The notes under the pieces: generated by a model
What the model was told of the DNA's origin: nothing
The model's input: the letters and a program-made list of their open reading frames with translations, nothing else
Databases searched by the model: none
Made by a program: the position numbers and the translations under genes
Part shown: positions 13,080 through 22,091 of the stretch, in pieces
How the letters are laid out: every line of letters begins with the position of its first letter
Position numbering within the stretch: position 1 is the stretch's first letter
Source: Pratylenchus scribneri
Lineage: Eukaryota; Nematoda; Chromadorea; Rhabditida; Pratylenchidae
DNA: 64,000 bases
Direction of reading: 5' to 3'
Assembly (NCBI GenBank): GCA_030063045.1
Contig: JAQSEB010000108.1
Location: 62,001-126,000, forward strand

Positions 13080-15366
13080 TTTATATGATTAACTAACCAT
13101 GAATGGCTCGATGCCCAATATAGTAAGCAAAATCTTGTGTGAAAAAGCATCTTAAGAGGAAAAATGTAAAAAATTTTTTGTAAATAAAAATATACAATGC
13201 CCAAGTCCAATATGAATTCCAAGGCAATTCAATGATTCGATAATTGTCCCAAACCCAAATGTAGCCGTAACTGAAATTATTGAAAAAAAAGAATTATAAT
13301 GGATTATTCACATATTGTATTTTGCCCTTAAATTTAAACTAATAAGAAGTCAAAATAAAATTATTTTTTAATTTTTGGATCTCTATTTTCTACTCAAAAT
13401 TTTTAATGGAATTTTATAATATCTTCTTAAAAAATTAAACAATATTTTAAATGAAAATCACCAATTTTTAAATTTATTTAAAATTAAAAACATTAAAATG
13501 ATTAATAATTAATTAATAATCTATTAAATACTTTGTATTACATTAATCAAAAATTCTTATTTCTCTTCCACAAAAAATCGTTTATAATCTCAAAGTAATT
13601 TTTATACCCAATTAAAAAAAATTATACCATGCAATGGCTTTGCCGCCAAACCTTTAGAAATTGGAATGTGCTGAATAAAAATAGAATAAAGCCATAAAAT
13701 TGCTCACTTGAAACATTGAGAAAGCTAAATGGAAAATATGAAAATTAAAAATGCCAAAAAAGAAAATATACCATTCCGGCACAACAAGATGTGATCGAAT
13801 CATTCAGGGCGAACCGATGGGAATGGCCAAGCATTGTGAGGATCAGGAATTCGACAATTATATAAAGGGCCCACCATGGTTCAACCTATGTTTTGGAACG
13901 AGTTATGGAAAAAATGGATTAAAATTTGAATTTGTTGCAAATAAATTTGTGAATTTTCAAGTATAATTAAGAAGAAAATTATCATCTAAACTGTCAGATT
14001 TGAATTTGAATACTTATTAAAAATTTGACAACATTGAATTGAACTTTATTATTCATATGTGATTATAAAATGATAAAAAAAAACACTATTTAACACCTTT
14101 TAGGGTTGACCAACTTTTGAGGCAACTTAGGGTGATTTAGGGGGTGAAAAATATGCACACAGATAATAAGTAAGTATCCATTTTTATATCATAATGATGA
14201 TCAATTCATTATTTTCCAGAATCTTATCGTTAAAAGTAAAAATAAACGATTTTTGTCTAGTTATAAATTTTTGGCTATTATCAACTTATCCCATTGGTGC
14301 TCCGAATTTTCCGGCTCAGACTTTTCCGCCCCGGACTTTTCCGGCTCAAAATCGGACTTTTCCGGCTCAAAATCGGACTTTTCCGGCCCAAAATCGGACT
14401 TTTCCGGCCCAAAATCAGACTTTTCCGGAGACTTTTCCGGCTTATTTTTTTCAAAAATTCTTATTTTTTCCAATTTTTTGGAAAATGTTAATTTCTATAC
14501 AAAAGTGAACTTTCTATTTCAAATGGACATGATTAATAAAATATAAATAAATGAAAAATAATTAACAAATGTCAATTTTATCAATTAAAAACATCCAAAT
14601 CAATCACTTTATTCATTAATTTGGGTACCTAAAGAGAGTTAAGTAAAAAGGGGATTGAAAATTGGAACTAAAAATTTTTTCTGACAACTCAAAAGGCCCC
14701 CTCTTTAGGGACCACAAATTAATGAGTATATTGATTGATTTGGATGTTTTTTAATTGATAAAATTGAATTACATGCATTTTTTATTATTATGTTTTGTTT
14801 AATTAAAAAAAAGAAAAAAATAAGAATTTTGAAAAAAAAGAGCCGGAAAAGTCTGATTTTGGGCCGGAAAATTCCGAGCCGGAAAATTTCATTTTAAAAA
14901 AATGGGCCGGAAAAGTCTGAATTGTGGCCGGAAAAGTCCGATTTTGGGCAGGAAAAGTCCGGGGCGGAAAAGTCTGAGCCGGAAAAGTCATATAACCATC
15001 CCATTTAAGGGCTATAAAATTGTAATTAATTTAGTAAATTTCAATTAAAATATATTTTAAAAATTGATTAAAAAATTTGAATAAAGAAATTTTTACAGTA
15101 AATTTCGGTGATTAAAACAAATCAAAAAAGGAAATTTTTGGCCTATGCAAAGATAAATACAATAATAAAAAACAAACTTGAACATTATAGTTTGGTACTT
15201 GATCAATGCGGGCAAAAGACGACTCCCATGGCGCGATCAAATACAGAGTATAACGAAATGTAGCAAAATCCGAATATTGATAGAAACGATAGGTTTTCGG
15301 GAATGGAATCTCGATTAGTGCCCAAATTGAATTGTTATTATAAAATGTGAAGGTATTGGAAGTCAT
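8854..15366 (-). CDS. AGMO: Alkylglycerol monooxygenase
   Basis: Seventeen minus-strand exons join in phase to about 517 residues: 15366-15178, 13885-13772, 13724-13708, 13651-13628, 13270-13098, 12549-12461, 12414-12382, 12154-12077, 12027-11971, 11490-11445, 11394-11354, 11308-11281, 11226-11165, 11121-11044, 10998-10960, 9938-9713, 9113-8854. The histidine boxes of the fatty-acid-hydroxylase superfamily are complete: G-H-R-A-I-H-E, H-T-I-H-H-S-S and S-H-H-R-V-H-H-G-R-N. AGMO-specific stretches are also present, including A-P-W-E-S-S-F with D-Q-V-P-N-Y at the N-terminus and G-T-F-E, Y-G-L-V, S-F-N later. AGMO is an ER di-iron enzyme that uses tetrahydrobiopterin to cleave the ether bond of alkylglycerols. 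The C-terminal membrane segment (exons 16-17) is retained. Exons as small as 17 and 24 bp are required. Two satellite-bearing transposons lie in introns 1 and 15. Confidence 0.92.
10003..10572. mobile_element. hAT-like non-autonomous element with GAGTCG satellite
   Basis: A 570-bp insertion in AGMO intron 15. It begins CAGAGCTG, ends CAGCTCTG, and is flanked by an exact 8-bp duplication CTTATATT (9995-10002 and 10573-10580), the signature of hAT transposition. The left arm is a CTCCGA/CTCCGG array that flips to GAGTCG; the right arm (10390-10545) is a GAGTCG array, with an AT-rich centre. No transposase is encoded; open frames here (Arg/Ser- or Pro/Thr-rich) are satellite artefacts. Confidence 0.92.
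12690..12930. repeat. Imperfect inverted repeat with TAGGG/CCCTAA-like core
   Basis: In AGMO intron 5. Ends resemble each other in inverse (left GTATCGCTTTTT, right AAAAAGCGGATATC). The core has TTAGGGATAGGG on one side and CCCTAATAGTCCTAATCCTAA on the other, so it can fold. It carries the motif AAAAAGTGTAGGGTTCCCCC, also seen in variants at about 20085, 42550, 43045 and 49450. Confidence 0.55.
13051..13079. repeat. ATA/AAT trinucleotide microsatellite
   Basis: About nine consecutive AAT units in an AGMO intron, just below exon 5. Confidence 0.9.
14296..14997. mobile_element. Fold-back element with CCGGAAAAGTC satellite, 8-bp duplication
   Basis: A 702-bp near-palindrome in AGMO intron 1. 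The left arm (14310-14440) repeats a unit around TTTTCCGGCTCAAAAT; the right arm (14840-14990) carries the same unit in inverse, and the central arms also pair (TCAATTAAAAACATCC with its complement). The exact 8-bp direct repeat ATCCCATT flanks it at 14288-14295 and 14998-15005. Terminal bases are GGTGCTCC and, in inverse, GGTTATAT, so the terminal repeat is degenerate. Open frames on both strands (repeating F-P-A-Q-N-R-T or S-D-F-G-P-E-K) are satellite translation. Confidence 0.85.
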
Positions 15367-15515
15367 TTATAATGTCTAAGAAAAATGATAAATAATTTTT
15401 GGGGATTTTCATTGATTAAAGCATTTTTATGGATGAATTCGGGGATGATATGTTCCGAAGAAATTGAAGAACTTGTTCCTGGAAGGAACTCCGTTGATCT
15501 TTTCTCTTGTCATGA

Positions 15516-16067
15516 TGTCAAAAACAAGAAAAAGATGGTTTCAATTAGTGGGTCCCAAATCCGTTCCAATCCCAAATTCCCTCGAAATGCACACAAAATA
15601 ATATGATGAGCAAATTTATTGAAATGCAATTGAAATGTGTGAAAATGCAATTTAAAATGTGTGAATCAAATTGAAAATGTTGATGAACAAAATAACATAG
15701 AAATTGGTGATGAATAAAATAGAAATTGTTGACGAACAACGTTAAAGCATATTTGTTGAGTTTGTTGGTTTTGATGAGAAGTGAATAGAATAATGAACAC
15801 AGAGGATGGACAAACTCCTTATCATCATTCTTCATCGCCACAAACGGCGGATATTCTCATCGCCGCAAACGGCGGATATTCTTCATGGGAAAGGTGGCCA
15901 ATTCCACTCCTTTATGCTTCGATCAGCAAATAGAAATGAAAATATGATCAATGAACATTGAAATGGGCGAAAATTATGGAAATAAAATAAATAAATATGG
16001 AAATTAAAATATGAATAAAAATATCAAAAAATTATCAAAATTCATCAATTTTCGCTCATTTCCAACA
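15516..16067 (-). repeat. 3' LTR of the BEL element (minus orientation)
   Basis: 552 bp, almost identical to 19039-19591. The visible differences cluster in the first 30 bases of the plus-strand copy (GATGGTTTCAATTAG against GCTGGTTTCCAGTTAG). Contains a 98-codon minus-strand open frame common to both LTRs, with no recognised function. Confidence 0.92.
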
Positions 16068-16143
16068 CTCCCCATTTGAAACGTTCATTTCCAACACTCC
16101 CCATTTGAAACGTTCATTTCCAACACTCCCCATTTGAAACATT
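16056..16143. repeat. Triplicated purine-tract/LTR junction
   Basis: Three tandem copies of a 29-bp unit (CATTTCCAACACTCCCCATT plus nine bases on the plus strand). Each contains the purine tract and the first bases of the LTR (TGTTGGAAATGA on the minus strand). The gag frame reads through all three and stops inside the LTR. Confidence 0.85.
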
Positions 16144-18737
16144 TCCATTCGGCACATTTGGACAAAGCCATTTGGCACATTGTTGGCATTCATTCCTGCA
16201 CATTGTTGACACCATTGAGAAGAGAGAGCCATTGGATGATCACAATCTGAAATTAGTCGCTGAACAACAAACTGTTCAACCAATAATAATGTTGAATATT
16301 TAGTTTGCAACAAAATTAGTATCCAATCAAACGGGTACATTTTTACTAACAAATTATATTTCAAAAAATCGAACAATTTGAATTGTTTTTGAACAAAAAA
16401 CTGAGGCACAAACGCTTTTATAGAATCAAATTTTTGTTTTTTGATTTCGACATTCATTCCACAGAATACCTCCCCACTTAATTTAATTAAGCTTGAGTAA
16501 TATTCTTTTAATGGATTTATTTTCAATTGTTGAAGACTGGGTGAAACAATTTTGAATTGTTCAAGCACCATTTTTGAATTTGTTTCAATCGAACTTGATT
16601 TATTCCTCCAAATTATTTCTGAAAGTCTTTCTTTATTTATTTTAAATTCGTGCAATTCATTGAGGGCTAACCCTAATTTATTCATTTTATCAGATTTTGG
16701 CCAATCATTATTGATAGTTGGACAAACCCTGTGCAATACGAATAAGTTTAATTGTTCACTAACGAACAAATTTGGCTCCATAATGTCCAGTTTTTTCAAT
16801 TTTTTCCAATTGGTCAATAAAAAACCTGGGTTATTCTCTTCGTTCTCTGGTTCCCCAACTTGACCAATTGCTTCCATTATGGCCAATTCATTTGACGATT
16901 CTACATTCGATTTTGCTGAATAATTTCCACTCAAACGTGATGAAGTTTGCATTGTTTTCGGATCTTTAGGCTTTTTCCAAATTTTAAATGGCCAAACCCA
17001 ATTCTTAAAGAAATGATTGCCATTAATCCTCTTTCGAATGAATTCATTATTATTATAATCAAACTTATTTTTCGTCTTTTTATTTGACTTTTTCATCTTA
17101 TCTTTATTCATCAGCTCAAACGCCTTATTTAAACAAGAAGAAAAAGGGTTTGATTTCGATACAAACTCGCTTCTGTAATTTAGACTCTTTTCAAGCTCAT
17201 TATTTCTTTCAGCATTTTCCTCACTAAAAGAACTATCTATTTTCTTATTTAATCCGCAAACGGAATTTTCTAACTTTTCTTTAATGAATTTACGAAATAT
17301 TCCAATCTCTTTAGGCTCGTCCTGCACTAACGCAGTTTTTCTCAGAAATTTATTCGGAATTTTAATATTCTCATCCATCAAACTGGACATTTTAATTAGT
17401 AATTTAGTTTCTGTTAAAACAGAATTAAGTGAAACCTTAGTTTCACCTTTCCCATCGTTAACTTTCATTAATTTTACACCAAATGTCCCACTAACGGGAT
17501 TTTTCATGTTTAATTTTGCATTTTTCAAACCTTTATCATCAGCTGATAGCACAATTTCATTTGGCTCTATGACATGCAAATTGGCAACCAATGCATTGCA
17601 TTTGTTCTGTGGTTCGATCAAATTTTGCACTTGAGATCCAAACAGCTGTTGATTTTGGTGAACTGATTCCGCTTTATTTATTTGTGCCGATTTTTTAATT
17701 GAGCCACTAACGACTAATTGTTTTGCTTTAAAGTATTTGCGCAGTCTATATTTTAATCCACTGTACGAAGCTTTCTCTCTAACGAGAATTGATGAACTTG
17801 GCTTTAAAATTTGTTTTTGAATTAGAATTTCCCTTCTAATCGAACTAGACTTGTGACTATTTTGTTCTTGAAAGTTTTGATTAGGCTGAATATCCACGCT
17901 TTTTTGATCCTGTTGTTGTTTCTTTTCATCAATTTTGATGATCTGATTCACTGACAATTTAATTTTTGAAACTTTTAGCACCAAACTGCATTTTTCAGAA
18001 TTATCATTAGACTTTTGCAAAGTGAATTTTGAATCAATATTGGTCAAACCCAAATTTTTTGGATCTAAAGTTTTGAACCATCTTCCTTCATTTTCAAACA
18101 TTTTTAGAAGGAAATCGATAGCTATGTCATATTCTTCTTCTGTTCTCCCTACCCATTCTAAAAGAGGTTGGGCTGAATCTTCAAAGTTTCTTTCTAACAG
18201 TTCAAACTTTTCCAAATTGGTTAAAGAATTATTTTGATGCACTAACGCATCAAATGTTTCCCAAAATGGGATCCAATCTTCCCTTGACCCTGAAAAAGTC
18301 CGAAGTCTAATTTTGGTCTTTTTCTTAGCCTTTTTATCTGATTCATCAAGCTTTTCGAACAAAGCCAAAGCGTCATTATCCATTTTTGATTCCAAAATTT
18401 TAATCCTTTTTTCCCAAATGACGATTTTTTCTGTCAAAGATTCCAAAAGTTCTGGGATTTTTAATTGGTTGACCCATTCTTCGAACGAATATTTAATTTG
18501 TTCCCTTTGCGCTACTATCGCCTTTCTCACCAATTCATTTGCTTGCCATTGTTCATCCAAGATTCTTTGCTCTAACGCAATTAGTTCATTGCAATGTTGT
18601 TTGGCGCGAAAATATTGGCGATTTATTTGATTCTGGGTTGATGTTGGCCCAGGGGGTTCGGGTAGAGCCTTGGCTAACAAGGCGTTTGCATTAATAGCAC
18701 ACCCCTGAATGATTATTTTGGTCGGTGAACTCATCAC
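16056..18737 (-). CDS. Gag-like protein of the BEL element (DUF1759 type)
   Basis: An uninterrupted 893-codon frame. Residues about 1-130 are Gln/Glu/Lys-rich and probably coiled coil. Residues about 140-225 match the DUF1759 pattern of BEL/Pao gag proteins (R-T-F-S-G-S-R-E-D-W-I-P-F-W-E-T-F, then L-T-N-L-E-K-F-E-L-L). The remaining 650 residues are Lys/Asn/Ser-rich, with no CCHC knuckle, no D-T/S-G protease motif and no Y-x-D-D. A Cys/His-containing patch near the end (C-D-H-P, then W-C-Q-Q-C) is not a standard knuckle. The frame extends through the triplicated junction into the LTR. An intact long ORF without pol implies mobilisation by another BEL element's enzymes. Start chosen at the first of two Met codons just inside the leader. 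Confidence 0.8.
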   Translation of the reverse strand: MMSSPTKIIIQGCAINANALLAKALPEPPGPTSTQNQINRQYFRAKQHCNELIALEQRILDEQWQANELVRKAIVAQREQIKYSFEEWVNQLKIPELLESLTEKIVIWEKRIKILESKMDNDALALFEKLDESDKKAKKKTKIRLRTFSGSREDWIPFWETFDALVHQNNSLTNLEKFELLERNFEDSAQPLLEWVGRTEEEYDIAIDFLLKMFENEGRWFKTLDPKNLGLTNIDSKFTLQKSNDNSEKCSLVLKVSKIKLSVNQIIKIDEKKQQQDQKSVDIQPNQNFQEQNSHKSSSIRREILIQKQILKPSSSILVREKASYSGLKYRLRKYFKAKQLVVSGSIKKSAQINKAESVHQNQQLFGSQVQNLIEPQNKCNALVANLHVIEPNEIVLSADDKGLKNAKLNMKNPVSGTFGVKLMKVNDGKGETKVSLNSVLTETKLLIKMSSLMDENIKIPNKFLRKTALVQDEPKEIGIFRKFIKEKLENSVCGLNKKIDSSFSEENAERNNELEKSLNYRSEFVSKSNPFSSCLNKAFELMNKDKMKKSNKKTKNKFDYNNNEFIRKRINGNHFFKNWVWPFKIWKKPKDPKTMQTSSRLSGNYSAKSNVESSNELAIMEAIGQVGEPENEENNPGFLLTNWKKLKKLDIMEPNLFVSEQLNLFVLHRVCPTINNDWPKSDKMNKLGLALNELHEFKINKERLSEIIWRNKSSSIETNSKMVLEQFKIVSPSLQQLKINPLKEYYSSLIKLSGEVFCGMNVEIKKQKFDSIKAFVPQFFVQKQFKLFDFLKYNLLVKMYPFDWILILLQTKYSTLLLVEQFVVQRLISDCDHPMALSSQWCQQCAGMNANNVPNGFVQMCRMEMFQMGSVGNERFKWGVLEMNVSNGECWK

Positions 18738-19038
18738 TGAATCATTAAAAATCCCAAAATATTTCTTAACAAACTAAGAGTTTTGACTTTAATCAAACTA
18801 AAATTTAGAAATTTATTCTTTATCCAACAAAGAAAATTGACCTTTTCGAACTAAGGGTTTTGACTTAAATTTCCAAAAATTTATTCCTTAGCAAACTAAG
18901 GATTTTCAAAATTTTTTATCTTTCACACAAAGTTAATTTGGTCCTTAACAAACTAAGGATCCTCCCACTTTATTTTTAAAAAATTCGAAAAAATAAACCC
19001 ACTTTTTCCAGCCAAAGGTTCCGGTCCGAGTCGCCACT

Positions 19039-19591
19039 TGTCAAAAACAAGAAAAAGCTGGTTTCCAGTTAGTGGGTCCCAAATCCGTTCCAATCCCAAA
19101 TTCCCTCGAAATGCACACAAAATAATATGATGAGCAAATTTATTGAAATGCAATTGAAATGTGTGAAAATGCAATTTAAAATGTGTGAATCAAATTGAAA
19201 ATGTTGATGAACAAAATAACATAGAAATTGGTGATGAATAAAATAGAAATTGTTGACGAACAACGTTAAAGCATATTTGTTGAGTTTGTTGGTTTTGATG
19301 AGAAGTGAATAGAATAATGAACACAGAGGATGGACAAACTCCTTATCATCATTCTTCATCGCCACAAACGGCGGATATTCTCATCGCCGCAAACGGCGGA
19401 TATTCTTCATGGGAAAGGTGGCCAATTCCACTCCTTTATGCTTCGATCAGCAAATAGAAATGAAAATATGATCAATGAACATTGAAATGGGCGAAAATTA
19501 TGGAAATAAAATAAATAAATATGGAAATTAAAATATGAATAAAAATATCAAAAAATTATCAAAATTCATCAATTTTCGCTCATTTCCAACA
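19039..19591 (-). repeat. 5' LTR of the BEL element (minus orientation)
   Basis: 553 bp; starts TGTTGG and ends TTGACA on the minus strand. Followed by a leader (18738-19038) containing two or three imperfect repeats of an ACTAAGGGTTTTGACTT-like unit. Confidence 0.9.
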
Positions 19592-19712
19592 CATGATATT
19601 CAATCGCATCCAATTTTTGCGGTTGATCTGCCACTTTCCTCGGCAACCAAAAAAATAAAACGGCGATTAATGTGGGTAAGCCCCCATAAATGATAAAACA
19701 TAAAACTTGTCT

Positions 19713-21144
19713 CTATTCTTTTTAATTTGGTTATTCTATTTTATGCTTGAGCATATTATTTCCCTCATAGGATAAATGAATAATGAAAAATTATCGATAC
19801 CAGCAAAGGCTTTAAATATTTTTATTTTATAAAAATAGAATAAATAAAAGTTAAATAATAAAAATAAAATATTCTTCAATGATCAACCTTTAAAAAAATG
19901 GTAAATTAATTTAATATTTCATCATATACAACTAAATTAATTTTATATTTATTTTTTATAATACCATACCAAACAATTCCTGAAAAATGATGGAAAATAA
20001 ATTTTCACTTCGATAAATTTGCATAGTTTCAAAAAAATTCTTTAAATCTTATTTAATTTTGCATCCTCTTTTTATTTAGAAGGGAAAAAGTGAAGGGTCC
20101 ACTCTTTGGATCAGGGGCACGGATGGGACAAAATCAGAAATCGCCTCACATTACCCCCTAATCTTAATCGAATTCCGAACATCCACAGGGGGACTCTTTA
20201 ATTTTCCTATATTTTTCCATTTTGAGGAAAAAAATGGACGTATATTATATAAGTACCAAAATGATGACAAGAAATATATTGCATAAATTCAATGATTTTT
20301 ATGGTAAATTATATTATTTCTTTATTTTTTTTTAAATTATTTTAATTCTTCAATAATTTAAAATTATATTCAAGTTGTTGATGCCATTTTTATTTAAATA
20401 TTAAACGTATAATATTATAAAAATTAAAAAAGCGGGAATTGTTAACATTCTAGAAGAGGGATGATGAATGCTGCTGGATGTGAGGTGGCTGACGCATTGT
20501 TGCCCTAAAAATTACAATCTCTTTAATATTTTTCCCCGTTGAATCTAGTTGATTTTTATCCTTTCTCATCTCATTTCACCTAATCATTTTAATTAATTTC
20601 TATTTGCAATCGCTTTGTAATGTAACCGGTTTATGGCGTAATTGAATTGGAATGGGCCAATTCACATATTCGATAAACAGCTTTGTGGATATAAAAAGAT
20701 TCATAACAAAGGAAATTCACTTGCAATTGCAATTACAAATATTCCTGTTTTTAAAAATGTTTTCTTTTTCTTTTAGCCAAATATATTTATATCCAAATAG
20801 ATTATATTAACATTTCTTTAGCCCAATCTATTCCTTTTTGATAAATTTTAGCCTTTTTATTAGATATTATTGAGCAATTTTTAAGTGTAATAGCAATTAA
20901 CTCTGAAAATAGCATAAATGAAATTTTCCACTTCAAATAAACGAATAATAAGGTCAAATAAGAGAATAGGATGCAGAAAATGAGGCAAATTAATAAATTC
21001 CTTAATTAGGTTAAAATTTTGTTTTATCAAAAATTATTTAATAAGAAATTTTCTAATTTTTTCTAAAAAAATCACTAGAATTCAATTTTTTATATCAAAT
21101 TAAAAATAGAATAAAAAAACAAATATATTAATTTAATCATAATA
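19713..21144. other. Intergenic, mostly AT-rich
   Basis: No gene supported. A minus-strand frame at about 20507-20440 has an acceptor and a stop and could be a short last exon, but it is too small to judge. A GC-richer patch at 20085-20215 carries the AAAAAGTGAAGGGTCC motif and its approximate inverse, probably a decayed MITE. GTGGATATAAAAAG at about 20686 is TATA-like but has no assigned gene. Confidence 0.4.
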
Positions 21145-22068
21145 CAGGGTGGACCAAAAGTTCTGCAACTCGAAAATTTCCTTATAAAAATTAAATGGGA
21201 AGACGAAATTTTTTAATATTTGGTAAAATAATATATAATCATGAGTTATATTGGAATTATAAAAAGATTTGGGAAAATAAAGCTTTTCTTTTGAGAGCCA
21301 GGACAAAATTTATCCCCTTCCAAAGATCTAAAAGTCCGCACATATTTTCGGCGCATTTTATTTTTTATTTCACTTAAAAGTTAGATTTAAAACCTTTAAA
21401 ATATGTTTTCTATTAAATTAGACCCAGTTTAAAATAATAATGAAAGGAGAAATTGCTATATCCAAATTTAGCCGAAATAGCCCCAGACGAACTTTTTGAT
21501 ATCAAAATGCAAAAAATCGACTTCAAAAAATTCAAAATTTTCAAAATCTGAAATGGGTAGATCATTTAGATTTTGTTGACTTTAATATTAATCTTCTATT
21601 AATTTTTATGAAAAAGGCAAATTTTAAAAGTAGCCATCCAATTTTGAGACTCTTTTTGGTGGACATTTTTAGGTCGAATTTTGGATTTTCCCCAGTCCGA
21701 GCCATTTTTTGAGTCTTTTTTGATGCCACTTTTTTAAATTTAGGATGGGGATTAAAACTTTTAGTTAAATATAAAGCTAAGATGTTCATTCATTAATCCC
21801 GTAAATTTTAAGAATTTTCATTATCCTATTTTCGAATTATCTTGTAAAGAATTTTTGGTTAAAATTGGGATTTTTAGGTTCAAAATGAATGGTCCTTTTT
21901 TAAAGAAATAATAAAATGAAAACGAAAAATTTTAAATAAGTTTTCTTATTTGATATCGCTGTAAAAAATCTTGAAGAATTTGATTTTAAAAAGTAAAATA
22001 TAAAAAATTTAAGATAAAAGTGAAAAATGTTCGTTTGAAAAAAGTTGCAGAACTTTTGGTCCACCCTG
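21145..22068. mobile_element. Mariner-type MITE, 26-bp perfect terminal inverted repeats
   Basis: 924 bp bounded by perfect 26-bp inverted repeats (outer end CAGGGTGGACCAAAAGTTCT) and flanked by TA on both sides, as in Tc1/mariner insertions. No transposase reading frame survives; the 75-codon minus-strand frame at 21562-21789 is Lys-rich and not transposase-like. The element ends 23 bp before the lipase start codon. Confidence 0.92.
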
Positions 22069-22091
22069 TAATTTAAAGCAAATAAAAAATC

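Larger units (their letters stand above)
15516..19591 (-). mobile_element. BEL/Pao-type LTR retrotransposon, gag-only, non-autonomous
   Basis: A 4.08-kb element on the minus strand with near-identical LTRs starting TG and ending CA, and an exact 5-bp target duplication CATGA (15511-15515 and 19592-19596). Next to the 5' LTR (minus orientation) a primer-binding-like site begins TGGCGACTCGGACCGGA at about 19036. A short purine tract ATGGGGAG lies against the other LTR. The only open frame is a gag-like protein; no aspartic protease, reverse transcriptase, RNase H or integrase motif was seen. Few LTR differences imply a young insertion. Confidence 0.9.
15416..19712 (-). pseudogene. Coding exon split by the BEL element
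   Basis: On the minus strand the sequence from an AATAG acceptor at 19713 down to 19597 reads openly. After skipping the retroelement and one copy of its CATGA duplication, it continues in the same frame from 15515 to a TAA at 15416-15418. The predicted exon of about 71 codons starts with a hydrophobic segment (Y-G-G-L-P-T-L-I-A-V-L-F-F-W-L-P) and ends in a charged tail. Membrane-protein origin is likely; the family is not recognised. The plus strand is also open across the junction and ends at a GTAAGC donor at about 19675, so the coding strand is not certain. Either way the insertion interrupts an open frame. Confidence 0.45.

Noticed and set aside
13751..13966. 71-codon plus-strand frame
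   Set aside because: Antisense of AGMO exon 2, whose splice phase and motif fit are clear.
14194..14546. Open frames with repeated F-P-A-Q-N-R-T or F-S-G-S-K-S-D
   Set aside because: Satellite in AGMO intron 1; all three frames are open.
16552..18630. Four plus-strand frames of 71-116 codons
   Set aside because: Antisense shadows of the gag frame.
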